Positions 9,258 to 22,988 are shown, counted from the stretch's first letter. The stretch is 64,000 nt of DNA from Streptomyces sp. F001 (GCF_004187715.1 NZ_QZWF01000002.1:310001-374000); one strand, 5' to 3'. Translations and numbers: made by a program. Notes: a model not told the origin generated them from the letters alone.

Positions 9258-11495
9258 TCAGGACGGCCGCAGCCAGACCGTGGCCAGCGGCGGCAGGGTC
9301 AGGCGGACGCTCGCCGGGTGGCCGTGCGAGCCCTCCGCCTCCGCCTTGACCGGGTCGGGCCGGGTGATGTCGCTGCCGCCGTAGCGGGCGGCGTCGGTGT
9401 TGAGGATCTCCTGCCAGGCGGGGACGTCGCCGGGGACGCCGAGTCGGTGGTCGTGGCGGACGACCGGGGAGAAGTTCGACACCGCCAGCAGGGGTGTGCC
9501 CGCGGCGTCGTACCGCAGGAACGCGAAGACGTTGTCGTCGGCCGCCTCGCACTCCACCCACCGGAAACCGGCCGGGTCGGTGTCGCGCTGCCAGAGGGCC
9601 GGGATACGCAGGTAGTGCGCGTTGAGGTCGCGGACCAGGTCCTGGATCCCGCGGTGATCACCCGCGGCGCAGTGGTCCGGGTCCAGGAGCCACCACTCCG
9701 GACCGTGCGCCTCGGACCATTCCCCGCCCTGGGCGAACTCCTGGCCCATGAAGAGCAGTTGCTTGCCCGGATGGGCCCACATGAAGCCGAGATACGCGCG
9801 GTGGTTGGCGCGCCGCTGCCACCAGTCGCCGGGCATCTTCGACACCAGGGCCTGCTTGCCGTGGACGACCTCGTCGTGCGAGATGGGCAGCACGTAGTTC
9901 TCGCTGTAGGCGTAGATCATCGAGAAGGTCATCTCGTGGTGGTGGTACTTGCGGTGGATCGGCTCCTTGCTCATGTACTGCAGCGAGTCGTGCATCCAGC
10001 CCATGTTCCACTTCAGCCCGAAGCCCAGTCCGCCGCTGTCGGTCGGCCGGGTCACCCCGCCCCAGGCGGTGGACTCCTCGGCGATCGTCACCACGCCCGG
10101 CGCCCGCCGGTACACGGTCGCGTTCATCTCCTGGAGGAACGCCATCGCGTCCAGATCCTCCCGCCCGCCGTGCTCGTTCGGTGTCCACTGGCCGGGCTCG
10201 CGCGAGTAGTCGAGGTAGAGCATCGAGGCCACGGCGTCCACCCGCAGCCCGTCGATATGGAACTCCTCGCACCAGTACACGGCGTTGGCGACCAGGAAGT
10301 TGCGCACCTCGGTCCGCCCGAAGTCGAACTCGTACGTCCCCCAGTCCGGATGCTCGGCCCGCTGCGCGTTCCCCGGCTCGTACAGCGGATCCCCGTCGAA
10401 CCGGGCCAGCGCCCAGTCGTCCTTCGGGAAGTGCGCCGGAACCCAGTCCATGATCACACCGATGCCCGCCCGGTGCAGGGAGTCGACGAAGTACTTGAAG
10501 TCGTCCGGTGAGCCGAGGCGGGCCGTCGGGGCGTAGAAGCCGGTGACCTGGTAGCCCCAGGAGCCGCCGAAGGGGTGCTCGGCGACCGGCATCAGCTCGA
10601 CGTGCGTGAAGCCGAGGTCCTTGACGTACGGCGGCAGCTGCTCGGCGAGTTCACAGTACGTAAGGCCCGGCCGCCAGGACGGGAGGTGGACCTCGTAGAC
10701 GGAGAACGGCGCCTCGTGGACCGGGGTGTCCGCGCGGTGGGCCAGCCACTCCTGGTCGCCCCACTCGTAGTGCGAGGCCGTCACGACGGACGCCGTGGCG
10801 GGCGGCACCTCGGTGCGGCGCGCCATCGGGTCGGCTTTCAGGAACCGGCCGCCGTACTGGGACGTGATCTCGAACTTGTAGCGGGTGCCCTCGCCGATGC
10901 CCGGCAGGAAAAGCTCCCACACACCCGACGCGCCCATCGACCGCATCGGGTACGCCGTCCCGTCCCAGCAGCAGAAGTCCCCGGCGACGCGGACGCCGCG
11001 GGCGTTGGGCGCCCACACGGTGAAGCGGGTGCCGGCGACGCCCTGATGGATCATCGGCTCGGCGCCGAGAGCCTGCCACAACTGCTCGTGCCGACCCTCC
11101 CTGATCAGATGCAGATCGAGCTCGCCCAGGGCGGGCAGGAAGCGGTACGGATCATGGACCTCGTGCTCGGCGTCCTCGTACGCCACCAGAAGCGTGTAGT
11201 CGGGGATCGTCTCCGTCGGCAGTACGCCGGAGAAGAAGCCGTCGCCCTCCGATACGAGGCCGATGCGCTTGCCGTCGACCAGCACGCTCACCGCGCGGGC
11301 GAACGGCCGCAGCGCCCGCACGGCGATCCCGCCGGGGACGTGGTGCGCGCCGAGCAGGGCGTGCGGGTCGTGGTGGGAACCGGCCAGCAGGCGCTCCCGG
11401 TCGGCCGGGTCCAGGGGCGGGGCACTTCCGCCCGCCTTTCGTGCGGGCGGGAGCGGGCCCGAGGGCTCCGGGATTGAGATGTCGCGCAGCGCCAC
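9258..11495 (-). CDS. glgB: 1,4-alpha-glucan branching enzyme
   Basis: 745-residue GH13 branching enzyme that cuts alpha-1,4 chains and rejoins them as alpha-1,6 branches. It has an N-terminal CBM48 region (TRFTVWAPNARGVRVAGDF) and the (beta/alpha)8 domain. The catalytic nucleophile Asp is in GLRVDAVASMLYLDY, the acid/base Glu in VVTIAEEST and the transition-state Asp in ISHDEVVHGK. The family signature GEWSEAHGPEWWLL is also present. It starts with GTG at 11495, 4 bases after the stop of the maltokinase gene and 8 bases after GGAGA, so it is the last gene of the glgE-treS-mak-glgB operon. It turns linear maltosyl polymer into branched alpha-glucan. Confidence 0.97.
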   Translation of the reverse strand: MALRDISIPEPSGPLPPARKAGGSAPPLDPADRERLLAGSHHDPHALLGAHHVPGGIAVRALRPFARAVSVLVDGKRIGLVSEGDGFFSGVLPTETIPDYTLLVAYEDAEHEVHDPYRFLPALGELDLHLIREGRHEQLWQALGAEPMIHQGVAGTRFTVWAPNARGVRVAGDFCCWDGTAYPMRSMGASGVWELFLPGIGEGTRYKFEITSQYGGRFLKADPMARRTEVPPATASVVTASHYEWGDQEWLAHRADTPVHEAPFSVYEVHLPSWRPGLTYCELAEQLPPYVKDLGFTHVELMPVAEHPFGGSWGYQVTGFYAPTARLGSPDDFKYFVDSLHRAGIGVIMDWVPAHFPKDDWALARFDGDPLYEPGNAQRAEHPDWGTYEFDFGRTEVRNFLVANAVYWCEEFHIDGLRVDAVASMLYLDYSREPGQWTPNEHGGREDLDAMAFLQEMNATVYRRAPGVVTIAEESTAWGGVTRPTDSGGLGFGLKWNMGWMHDSLQYMSKEPIHRKYHHHEMTFSMIYAYSENYVLPISHDEVVHGKQALVSKMPGDWWQRRANHRAYLGFMWAHPGKQLLFMGQEFAQGGEWSEAHGPEWWLLDPDHCAAGDHRGIQDLVRDLNAHYLRIPALWQRDTDPAGFRWVECEAADDNVFAFLRYDAAGTPLLAVSNFSPVVRHDHRLGVPGDVPAWQEILNTDAARYGGSDITRPDPVKAEAEGSHGHPASVRLTLPPLATVWLRPS

Positions 11496-11499
11496 GGCT

Positions 11500-12882
11500 T
11501 CAGTCTCCTCTCACGGCGAGTCGTTCGATCGCCGCCATCGGTACGGGGAGCCAGTCCGGACGGTGCCTGGCTTCGTAGAGCACCTCGTAAACGGCCCGGT
11601 CGGTCTCGTAGGCCCGGAGCAGGCCGTGCTTCTTGCGCGGGTCCCAGCCGGCCCGGGCGGCATAGCCCGCGCAGTAGGCCTCCCGGCACCGGCGTGCCCA
11701 CCGCGGACGCCACGGGCGGCGCTGGCGGGCCGCGTAGTCGAAGGAACGCAGCATCCCCGCGATGTCCCGGACGGGCGACTGGGCGCTGCGCCGCTCGGCG
11801 AGCGGGCGGGACGGTTCGCCCTCGAAGTCGATGACGAACCACTCACGGCCCGCGCGCAACACCTGCCCCAGATGCAGATCGCCGTGGATCCGCTGGGCGG
11901 GCGGCCCCGGATCGCAGGTCAGCAGCGCACTGAACGCCGACCGCAGCCCGGGCACGAACGGCCGCAGCCCCGGGACGCTGTGCGCAGCCTCGTCCAGCCG
12001 GTCCGTCATCGCAGCCGCCGTACGGCCGTTCTCGCAGCGCCCCCCGGACGGGAAGGCCGCGGCCAGCGCGAGGTGCACCTCGGCGGTGGTCCGGCCCAGC
12101 TCACGGGCCTGGGCGGTGAAGTCGTCGCCGGTGCCGAGCGCGTGCAGGGCCAGCGTCCAGCCGTCGGAGGCGTCCGGCAGGAAGGGCTGCAGCACACCGA
12201 GCGTCGCCTTCTGCGGCTGGGTCGTCCGGAACCAGGCCACGGGAGCCGGGACCCGGTCGCAGCCCTGCCCGGCCAGCGCGCCCGGCACCTCCAGGTCGGG
12301 GTTGACGCCGGGCTGGATACGCCGGAAGACCTTCAGGATGAACTCGTCGCCGTACACCAGTGAGGAGTTCGACTGTTCGGCGTCCAGCACGCGGGGCACC
12401 AGACCGGCCGGGACCGGCTTGGCCGGGTCGGCCTCGAAGCGCAGGGGCCCCGCCGTGCCGGGGTGCCGCAGCCGCTCCAGGAGCAGTTGCGCGGTCCGCG
12501 GGTCCTGCAGGGCGTCGTAGACCGTCATGTCGGCCAGCGGGCCCTGATGGGCGCGGCCGATCAGGGCCCGGCCGAGGCGTGGTGAGGCGTGCTCGCGGAT
12601 CCCGAGGAGCAGCTGGTAGCAGTCGCCGGGCGGGGGAATGCCGCCGGGGGCGGGCACCCCCGCGAGACCGGCCTGGCCGCCCGTGTGACCGGCGTGCACC
12701 AGAAGATGCAGACAGCCCGGGAACAGCTCCGTCAGCGACAGCAGGCGCAGGTCGGTGACGGGCCGGTCCTTGCCGGCGAACCAGCGCTGCCGGGGCAGCC
12801 ATTCGCGCAGCAGCCCGTCCAGCGAGGCCATGGACTGCGTGAGCTCATACCTGCTCGGGCGGAGAGTTGCGGTCTTCGTCAT
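11500..12882 (-). CDS. mak: Maltokinase (Pep2/Mak)
   Basis: 460-residue aminoglycoside-phosphotransferase-fold kinase that phosphorylates maltose with ATP to maltose-1-phosphate, the donor used by GlgE. The catalytic loop RIHGDLHLGQVL and the metal-binding IDFEGEPSRPL are intact. The N-terminal cap (LREWLPRQRWFAGKDR) is characteristic of maltokinases. The ATG at 12882 follows AAGGAGG. It lies between treS and glgB on one strand with short gaps. In many actinobacteria this domain is fused to TreS; here it is a separate gene. The name pep2 has been used for it in Streptomyces coelicolor. Confidence 0.95.
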   Translation of the reverse strand: MTKTATLRPSRYELTQSMASLDGLLREWLPRQRWFAGKDRPVTDLRLLSLTELFPGCLHLLVHAGHTGGQAGLAGVPAPGGIPPPGDCYQLLLGIREHASPRLGRALIGRAHQGPLADMTVYDALQDPRTAQLLLERLRHPGTAGPLRFEADPAKPVPAGLVPRVLDAEQSNSSLVYGDEFILKVFRRIQPGVNPDLEVPGALAGQGCDRVPAPVAWFRTTQPQKATLGVLQPFLPDASDGWTLALHALGTGDDFTAQARELGRTTAEVHLALAAAFPSGGRCENGRTAAAMTDRLDEAAHSVPGLRPFVPGLRSAFSALLTCDPGPPAQRIHGDLHLGQVLRAGREWFVIDFEGEPSRPLAERRSAQSPVRDIAGMLRSFDYAARQRRPWRPRWARRCREAYCAGYAARAGWDPRKKHGLLRAYETDRAVYEVLYEARHRPDWLPVPMAAIERLAVRGD

Positions 12883-12910
12883 GGTGACGCCTCCTTTCGT
12901 CGGCGCACTC

Positions 12911-14625
<1,715 letters not shown>

Positions 14626-14629
<4 letters not shown>

Positions 14630-16623
14630 GACGCTGCTGGCCCTCCGTTCTGCGGCGCGGCGGGCGACCGCTGGACGTGGAACACGTGGGCCGGGGCCCT
14701 GCCGGGTTCCAGGCGCACATAGTTGGCCCTGCCCCAGTGATAGGTCTCGCCGGTGAGCTCGTCGCGCACCGGCACCGACTCGTGCCAGTCCAGGCCGAGT
14801 TGCGGCATGTCCAACGAGACCGTGGCCTCCTGGGGGTGGTGGGGGTCGAGGTTCGCGACCACCAGAACGATGTCGGTGCCCGTGCGTTTGCTGTACGCGA
14901 TGAGTGCGTCGTTGTCGGTCCGGTGGAAGCGGAGGTTCCTGAGCCGGCGGAGCGCTGGGTGCTCCCTGCGGATGGTGTTGAGCTTGGTGATGAGGGGGGT
15001 GATGGTGCGTCCCTCGCGTTCGGCGGTCTCCCAGTCGCGGGGCTTGAGCTGGTACTTCTCCGAGTCCAGGTACTCCTCGCTGCCCTCGCGCAGCGGCGTG
15101 TTCTCGCACAGCTCGTAGCCCGAGTACACCCCCCAGGTGGGCGACAGGGTCGCGGCGAGGACCGCGCGGACCTCGAACGCCGGCCGGCCGCCGTGCTGCA
15201 GGTAGGCGTGCAGGATGTCCGGCGTGTTGACGAAGAAGTTCGGCCGCATGTAGGCCGCCGCCGCACCCGACAGCTCCGTCAGATACTCCGTCAGCTCCTG
15301 CTTGCCGGTGCGCCAGGTGAAGTACGTGTACGACTGCTGGAACCCGATCTGCGCCAGGGTGTGCATCATCGCCGGCCGGGTGAACGCCTCCGCCAGGAAG
15401 ACCACATCCGGATCCGTGCGGTTGATGTCCGCGATCACCCGCTCCCAGAACACCACCGGCTTGGTGTGCGGATTGTCCACCCGGAAGATCCGCACCCCGT
15501 GCGCCATCCAGTGCCGCAGCACCCGCACCGTCTCCGCGACCAGACCGTCCATGTCCCGGTCGAACGCGATCGGATAGATGTCCTGGTACTTCTTCGGCGG
15601 GTTCTCCGCATACGCGATCGACCCGTCCGGGCGGTGCCGGAACCACTCCGGATGCTTGTCCACCCACGGATGATCCGGCGAACACTGCAACGCGAAGTCC
15701 AGCGCCACCTCCAGACCCAGCGCCCGCGCCCGGTCGACGAACCAGTCGAAGTCCTCCATCGTGCCCAGCTGCGGGTGCACCGCGTCGTGTCCGCCCTCCG
15801 GCGAGCCGATCGCCCACGGCACCCCCACATCCTCCGGCGCGGGGGACAGGGTGTTGTTGCGGCCCTTGCGGAAGGTGGTCCCGATGGGGTGGACCGGCGG
15901 CAGGTACACCACGTCGAACCCCATCCGGGCGATCACCGGCAGCCGGCGCGCGGCGGTGCGGAACGTGCCGTGCGCACACTCCGGCGTGCCCTCCGAGCGC
16001 GGGAAGAACTCGTACCACGACCCGAACAGCGCCCGCTCCCGCTCCACCAGCAGCGGCAACGGCTCGGACGCCGTCACCAACTCCCGCAGCGGATACCGCC
16101 CCAGCACACCGTCCACCTCCGGCGTCAACGCCGCCGCAAGGCGCGTCGCGACCGGAAGCGAATCGTCCCCCAGGGCCCTTGCCGCGTCCAGCATCACCGT
16201 GCGTGCCGTCCGCTCGGGCACGTCGGCGGCGGCCCGCTCGTACAGGTTCGCGCCCTCCTCGAGGACCAGGCCGGTGTCGATGCCGGCCGGGACCTTGATC
16301 CGGGCGGTCCGACGCCAGCTGGTGAGCGGATCGCCCCAGGCCTCCACGGTGTACGTCCAGCGGCCCTCGGTGTCCGGGGTGACCTCGGCCCCCCAGCGGT
16401 CGGTGCCGGGGGCGAGTTCGCGCATCGGCGTCCACGGGCCGGGGCGGCCCTGCGGATCCCGCAGGACGACGTTGGCGGCGACCGCGTCGTGCCCCTCGCG
16501 GAACACGGTGGCGGTGACCTGGAACGTCTCTCCAGGTACTGCCTTCGCCGGGCGCCTGCCGCCGTCCACCGCCGGGTGGACGTCCCGTACCGGGATGCGG
16601 CCGATGGCCTCGCTCGTACTCAT
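14626..16623 (-). CDS. glgE: Alpha-1,4-glucan:maltose-1-phosphate maltosyltransferase
   Basis: 665-residue GH13_3 enzyme that transfers maltose from maltose-1-phosphate onto the end of an alpha-1,4-glucan, releasing phosphate. The beta-sandwich N-domain is followed by [15 protein letters not shown] and KGRNNTLSP. The nucleophile Asp is in [15 protein letters not shown] and the acid/base Glu in [14 protein letters not shown]. The second substrate-binding region is [13 protein letters not shown]. The ATG at 16623 follows GGAGGTGA by 8 bases; two upstream ATGs lack a site. The length is close to the roughly 675 residues I recall for S. coelicolor GlgE. It is the first enzyme gene of the operon. 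Maltosyl polymer made by GlgE is branched by the GlgB encoded downstream. Confidence 0.97.
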
Positions 16624-16695
16624 GGGTCTCACCTCCGTCGTACTCATAGCCGGGCCCCTGGGGCCCGGCTCGGGATCCTGCACCGGAAAGGGGGA

Positions 16696-16995
16696 CTACC
16701 GCCTTGCCCGGGAACGCCGGCCCGACGGGGGTCCCCGCCGGTGGACGCGGGCCGGGCGTGGACGGCCGTGCTGCTCCAGCAGGTAGGTGGCCTGGCTGGT
16801 GCGCAGATAGCGCTCGGCCGCCTCGGCCGCCTCGCGCGCGCAGCGCTTCCCCATCAGCACGCAGAGGGTGTAACCCGAGTCCTCGAAGGTGGCCCGCACC
16901 GTGCGGTCGGCGGGGGCCGCGAGCATCACGCGCTCCCAGGTCCGGTACCGCCGCAGCTGCCGGGCGACTTCGGCTCTGGCGGGTAGCAGCATCAT
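16696..16995 (-). CDS. DUF5133 domain protein
   Basis: 99-residue protein starting [21 protein letters not shown], which is the typical opening of the Streptomyces DUF5133 family. The conserved core continues with [16 protein letters not shown] and [12 protein letters not shown]. Function is unknown. The C-terminus is Arg-rich ([17 protein letters not shown]) and differs from the core. GGAAGG lies 12 bases before the first of two adjacent start ATGs. It is 72 bases upstream of glgE on the same strand and may lead that operon, which would link it to storage-glucan control, but nothing in the sequence shows the role. Confidence 0.75.
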   Translation of the reverse strand: MMLLPARAEVARQLRRYRTWERVMLAAPADRTVRATFEDSGYTLCVLMGKRCAREAAEAAERYLRTSQATYLLEQHGRPRPARVHRRGPPSGRRSRARR

Positions 16996-17298
16996 GGCGC
17001 CGTGTCACCTTCCGGGCGCTCGATGGGCACGTTCCCGACGGTCGGGCCGGCGGCCGTGCGCACGGCGACACGGATCCGTTACGGCGATCGAGGCCTTCAC
17101 TCATGGTGCACGCACGGCGACCCAGCGTCTTGTTAGAGCTTCAACGACCTTGGTGTGTTGTGCTCGTGTTGCACGAATGGACTAGCGGCCGCACTGTTGA
17201 GGGTGACTCAGAAGCGATCAGCACTCACGCTTCGTGTTCGGGGGTCGGCCCGCTAGGGCGAGGAGGAGCGAGAGCCTCGCCGGTGAGGAGCCACGACG
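16996..17298. other. Divergent regulatory region between the glgE operon and the glgX pair
   Basis: 303 bases between divergent transcription units, with locally lower G+C around 17125-17220. It contains a 13-base inverted repeat TCGTG-TTG-CACGA (17164-17176) that could bind a regulator. A GAGGAG site before 17299 serves the plus-strand gene. I could not assign convincing -35/-10 pairs. Confidence 0.4.
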
Positions 17299-17810
17299 AT
17301 GAAGACCGCAGTGCCCTGCTACTACCACCTCGACGTGGAGGTCAGCCCGGAACGCGTCGGACAGGTCAGCCGCATCCTGGCGGCCCACCTCAGGTACTGG
17401 GACCTCGAACTGCTCGTCAAGCCCGTCTGCCACAGCGCCGAGCTGCTGCTGAAGGCCATCGACGAACACGCCTCGGACAAGCGCACCTCGATCGAGATGT
17501 GGTGGAACCGCCAGCACCTGATCACCGCCGTCGGCGGTGACGACCACGGGCTCCGCCCGGACCTGGATCTCCGTGCCTGCCTGGAGCATATCGCCGCGAT
17601 GAGCGACGGCTGGGGCTGCTGCGCCACGGACACCGGCAGCAAGGTCATCTGGTTCTCGCAGCGGGCCCGCGCCGGCCAGCGCGTTCCCCTGGTGCCGAAG
17701 GCGCCCGCCCCGAACCTGCGGGAGGGCCTTCAGGTGCCCCGCGAGCTCCCGGTCACCGCACTGGCCGCCCCGCCGAACCCGGCGGACGACGGCGTTCTGG
17801 AGGACGCGCG

Positions 17811-17814
<4 letters not shown>
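17299..17814 (+). CDS. Degenerate GHKL ATPase-fold regulator coupled to glgX
   Basis: 171-residue protein resembling the small Streptomyces ATP-binding regulators. SAELLLKAIDEHASD aligns with the N-box (usual form ELVTNAIRHA), and GWGCCATDTGSKVIWF aligns with the usual C-terminal WGTRYLPGGKVIW. The N-box asparagine that holds magnesium is replaced by lysine (K52), and no glycine-rich G-box is visible, so ATP binding may be lost. The stop overlaps the glgX start as GTGA, implying tight coupling. Its role may be to regulate the divergent glucan operon or to bind a partner; that is inference. Confidence 0.7.
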
Positions 17815-19958
<2,144 letters not shown>

Positions 19959-19960
19959 GC

Positions 19961-19998
19961 GGGCCGGGCCGGGCGTCCGCCGCGCGCGGCTCCGGCCC
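19961..19998. terminator. Hairpin after glgX
   Basis: GGGCCGG (19961-19967) pairs with CCGGCCC (19992-19998), and an inner GCCGCGCGCGGC can fold. It lies between convergent glgX and the VOC gene, and is a likely bidirectional terminator. Confidence 0.5.
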
Positions 19999-20022
19999 GG
20001 CGTTACCGTGCGCGACGTGACG

Positions 20023-20796
20023 TCACCGTGAACTGGGCGCCGGCAGGACCGCCTCCTCGGCGCCCTCGCTCAGCACGCTCCCGCCGTGCGCCACCGCGGC
20101 CCGGGCACAGGCGGCCACGTCGCCGACCGTGAAGTGGACCTGCCAGTGCGGCCGGATACTGGGGTCGGGGGCGGTCTCCAGCGCGCCGGACTCGATCCGC
20201 GCCACGACTTCCCCGCGCATGCGCATGACGACCTCCTCCCCCTCGTAGGTGACCTCGCAGCCCCCGGAGGGCGCGGACGCCCAGTCGAGGACCTCGCCGT
20301 AGAAGATCGCGGCGTCGAAGGCATCGCGGGTGTGCAGCCGGATGAAGGCCGATGCCGCGCGGCGCCAGGTGTCCCAGTCGGAGGGCAGCTCGCCCTCCCA
20401 GATGCCGAAGGTCGCGCCGTCCCGGTCGGCCAGCAGCGCCGCCCGTCCGGGCGGCAGGGAGATCGGTCCGACCGCCGTCGTGCCGCCGCGCTCCTGGACC
20501 CGGCCGACGGCCTCGTCGGCGCTGCGGACCGCGAAGTACGGCGTCCAGGCGACCGCCATCTGCCACATGGAGGCCACCGCGGCGATCCCCGCCACCGGTA
20601 CCCCGTCCGCCAGGGCGATCCGGAAGTGTTCGCCGAGTTTGACCTTCCGCCACTCCCAGCCCAGCACAGCGGTGTAGAACTCCTCGGTGGCCCGTACATC
20701 GTGGCTGGTCAGACTCACCCAGCAGGGCGCACCCACGGTGGTGTGCGTGGACATGACGTCCGTCGAAGGGAAGGCGGGTGTCGAGTCATGTGTCAT
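20023..20796 (-). CDS. Two-domain VOC family (glyoxalase-like) protein
   Basis: 257-residue protein with two vicinal-oxygen-chelate modules. The first begins at GAPCWVSLTSHDVRATEEFY and the second after WDTWRRAASAFIRLHTRDAF, which opens a second betaalphabetabetabeta unit. Such proteins include glyoxalases, ring-cleavage dioxygenases and drug-resistance proteins. Conserved metal ligands are not obvious, so it may be a binding protein or inactive. The ATG at 20796 follows AGGA by 7 bases; an inner ATG at 20754 has no ribosome site. It is divergent from the ANTAR gene. Confidence 0.75.
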   Translation of the reverse strand: MTHDSTPAFPSTDVMSTHTTVGAPCWVSLTSHDVRATEEFYTAVLGWEWRKVKLGEHFRIALADGVPVAGIAAVASMWQMAVAWTPYFAVRSADEAVGRVQERGGTTAVGPISLPPGRAALLADRDGATFGIWEGELPSDWDTWRRAASAFIRLHTRDAFDAAIFYGEVLDWASAPSGGCEVTYEGEEVVMRMRGEVVARIESGALETAPDPSIRPHWQVHFTVGDVAACARAAVAHGGSVLSEGAEEAVLPAPSSR

Positions 20797-20919
20797 GGCG
20801 TCGTCCTGGTCTCGTCGACCGGCAGCTACCGGTCTGGCACCAGTGTCCAACCGGAACCGGTCCTGGCGCCTGCCGAGTACCCCGGTGGCAGGTGGCAGTA
20901 CCGGTGGGAGGATGGAGGG

Positions 20920-21243
20920 GTGACACGCGTACCGCCGGACGCCACGGACCAGGTCCAGGCACTGCAGGACGAAGTGGCCCAGCTCAAGGAAGCCCTCGCC
21001 TCCCATGCCGTGGTGGACCAGGCCATCGGCATGATGGTCGCGCTGGGGCGGGTGACGCCGGACCAGGGGTGGGCGGTGCTGAAACAGGTCTCCCAGCACA
21101 CGAACATCAAGCTCCGCAATGTCGCGGAACTGATTCTGATCTGGGGCCGCAGGGGGGAGCTGCCCCCGGAGATCCGCGTCGAACTGGAGGACGCCCTCGA
21201 CCGTCACGGTCCGACGCAGATTCCCGGCGCGCCCCCTCAGTGA
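20920..21243 (+). CDS. ANTAR-domain RNA-binding regulator
   Basis: 107-residue protein made almost only of an ANTAR domain: HAVVDQAIGMMVALGRVTPDQGWAVLKQVSQHTN followed by LRNVAELIL. A short coiled N-terminus (QVQALQDEVAQLKEAL) precedes it. ANTAR domains bind tandem RNA hairpins to prevent premature termination. Most are joined to a receiver or GAF sensor; this one has none and may dimerise through its coiled N-terminus. The GTG at 20920 lies after a purine-rich GGGAGGATGGAGGG. It converges on the second sigma-factor gene with a 6-base gap. Confidence 0.82.
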   Translation: MTRVPPDATDQVQALQDEVAQLKEALASHAVVDQAIGMMVALGRVTPDQGWAVLKQVSQHTNIKLRNVAELILIWGRRGELPPEIRVELEDALDRHGPTQIPGAPPQ

Positions 21244-21249
21244 GCCTCC

Positions 21250-22044
21250 TCAGCGGACCGTCCCGGCCAGCAGCTCCTCGCGGAGCCGGGCGAAGCAGGC
21301 GCTGAGCAGCCGGGAGACGTGCATCTGGGAGATGCCCAGCTGCTCCGCGATGCAGCTCTGGGTCATGCCCCGGAAGAAGCGCAGGTACAGGATGGTGCGC
21401 TCACGCTCCGGCAGTGCCTGCAGACAGGGTGCCACCGCCACCCGGTCGACGACGACGTCGTAGCGCGGGTCGGGACCGCCGATCGCGTCCGCGAGGGCGT
21501 ACCCGTCGGTGCCCGGCATCTCCGCCTCCAGAGACAGCGCGGTGAAGCACTCCAGGGCCTCCATCCCGATGCGTACCTCGCTCTCGCTCAGCTGCGCGTG
21601 TGCGGCGATCTCGGCGATGGTCGGGGCCCGCCCCGGGGTCGTGTGCGCCAGTTCCTTCGCGGAGCGGCGCACCCGGTTGCGCAGGTCCTGGACGCGCCGG
21701 GGTACGTGCAGCGTCCACATGTGGTCACGGAAGTGGCGTTTGATCTCGCCGGTGACGGTCGGCACGGCGTACGCCTCGAAGGCGCGGCCGCGGGAGGGAT
21801 CGTAGTGATCGACGGCCTTGACGAGGCCGAGTGCCGCTACCTGGTACAGGTCCTCGAGAGCCTCGCCGCGGCCCCGGAACCGGACGGCGATGCGCTCCGC
21901 CATGGGCAGCCAGAGCCGCACCAGCTCGTCGCGGAGGGCCTTGCGTTCCGGGCCCTCGGGGAGCTGCTGGAGCCGTTCGAAGTCGGCGGCGGTGTCGGGG
22001 GCGTCGTCGTGAGGGTGTTGCTTCGTTCTGCCGGCGGTACGCAT
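21250..22044 (-). CDS. RNA polymerase sigma factor, SigB/SigF/SigG subfamily
   Basis: 264-residue stress-type sigma factor, close paralogue of the one at 2.6-3.5 kb. It shares the linker DDAPDTAADFERLQQLPEGPER in outline, region 2 (YQVAALGLVKAVDHYDPSRG), AVPTVTGEIKRHFRDHMW and the region 4 helix-turn-helix (QSCIAEQLGISQMHVSRLL). The ATG at 22044 follows GGGAGG by 8 bases. Two SigB-like promoter candidates lie upstream (22165-22201), suggesting autoregulation or control by a sister sigma factor. No anti-sigma gene is adjacent. Confidence 0.92.
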   Translation of the reverse strand: MRTAGRTKQHPHDDAPDTAADFERLQQLPEGPERKALRDELVRLWLPMAERIAVRFRGRGEALEDLYQVAALGLVKAVDHYDPSRGRAFEAYAVPTVTGEIKRHFRDHMWTLHVPRRVQDLRNRVRRSAKELAHTTPGRAPTIAEIAAHAQLSESEVRIGMEALECFTALSLEAEMPGTDGYALADAIGGPDPRYDVVVDRVAVAPCLQALPERERTILYLRFFRGMTQSCIAEQLGISQMHVSRLLSACFARLREELLAGTVR

Positions 22045-22457
22045 ACCGCGCGCCTCCCTCAGCAGGTGCCGGGTGGACAGACACCGTGGGAAGCGCGCTC
22101 GGACCGCACGAAAACACCGGGGCCGGCGAGCCGGTTCCCACGGACGTGCCTCCTGTCCGAAGCACTGCCCTGCAGATTCCCTGGACAAACCGGGATGAAA
22201 CACCTTTCGTGAATAGCGTGACACCTTGCGACCAGGCGGTACTCCACCGTCGACATCCGGTCGGCGGCTGGTCCGCTGATCTCGTGTCCGGACGTGATGT
22301 GCGGCACGCCGGTGAACCCGCCCGTGCCGATTCTCCCTGCGCACGGCTTGATCAGCGATCAAACGGGTGAATTCCCTGGCCACGGCGCATTCTGCTCATT
22401 TGACAGTGCGCCGAGCCCACGGATAGGAAGCAGCTTCGAGAGTTCGAGAGGTGGACC
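22045..22457. other. Divergent intergenic region between sigma factor and hypothetical gene
   Basis: 413 bases without a convincing gene; it holds the sigma-factor promoter candidates. Around 22346-22362 the sequence TTGATCAGCGATCAA forms a short inverted repeat (TTGATC / GATCAA) that could be an operator. TTTGACAG near 22400 could be a -35 element for the plus-strand gene. Confidence 0.4.
22165..22201 (-). promoter_or_regulatory. Overlapping candidate SigB-type promoters
   Basis: Read on the minus strand there are two overlapping pairs. The first is GTTTCA (22201-22196), 14 bases, GGGAAT (22181-22176). The second is GTTTGT (22190-22185), 14 bases, GGGCAG (22170-22165). Both fit the pattern GTTT-N12-16-GGGtAt of SigB-family promoters, and the second matches the motif before the first sigma-factor gene. 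Pattern only. Confidence 0.4.
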
Positions 22458-22979
22458 GTGTACGAGCCGAACGTGGTCGGGGACTGGCAGGAGTACGACG
22501 AGCATGCCGGCCTGCGCGTCCGCGTCCACCGACTGGAGCGGGCCGAGCCGCCGCGGGGACGCGACGACGCCGCCGAGGGACTGACGTACTTCCGGGTCCG
22601 CGTGACCGTCGAGAACCGCGGCGAGCGAAAGTTCGGCATCCACCTCGAGGACGGCCAGATCGACGTACGGATCGGCCCCGACGGGGAGAGCGCGTTCCTG
22701 GACTGGCGCAACTCACAGTTCATCGAGGGCTACGACGTCTACCCGCTGCGCCGCGCCACCGCCGTGCTGTACGCGGCCGGACCCGAGGCCGCCCTGGACC
22801 GGGTCGACGTCCAGGTGCAGCTGCGGGTGGACGACGACTGGACCGACCGCCGGCTGTGGGCGGGCGGCACCGGCCTGTCCGAGGGTTCCTCCTGCGCCCC
22901 CTCCGCGGCGGGCCGGGAGAGCCTCGCCCACCAGGTGAGCAACTTCCTGCGCGGTCAGGCGGAGGAGGGCACCGCCTGA
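22458..22979 (+). CDS. Hypothetical protein
   Basis: 173-residue soluble protein that I do not assign to a family. The central part (TYFRVRVTVENRGERKFGIHLEDGQIDVRIG in outline) suggests a beta-sandwich with a conserved acidic face, and the C-terminal tail SLAHQVSNFLRGQ may be helical. It has no signal peptide or membrane segment. The GTG at 22458 follows GAGAGGTGG. It converges on hemC with a 9-base gap. Confidence 0.7.
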   Translation: MYEPNVVGDWQEYDEHAGLRVRVHRLERAEPPRGRDDAAEGLTYFRVRVTVENRGERKFGIHLEDGQIDVRIGPDGESAFLDWRNSQFIEGYDVYPLRRATAVLYAAGPEAALDRVDVQVQLRVDDDWTDRRLWAGGTGLSEGSSCAPSAAGRESLAHQVSNFLRGQAEEGTA

Positions 22980-22988
22980 CCGGACGGG

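Noticed and set aside
17185..17197. GCGGCCGC near 17188 as a possible engineered cloning site
   Set aside because: Such octamers occur naturally at this G+C content, and no vector sequence surrounds it.
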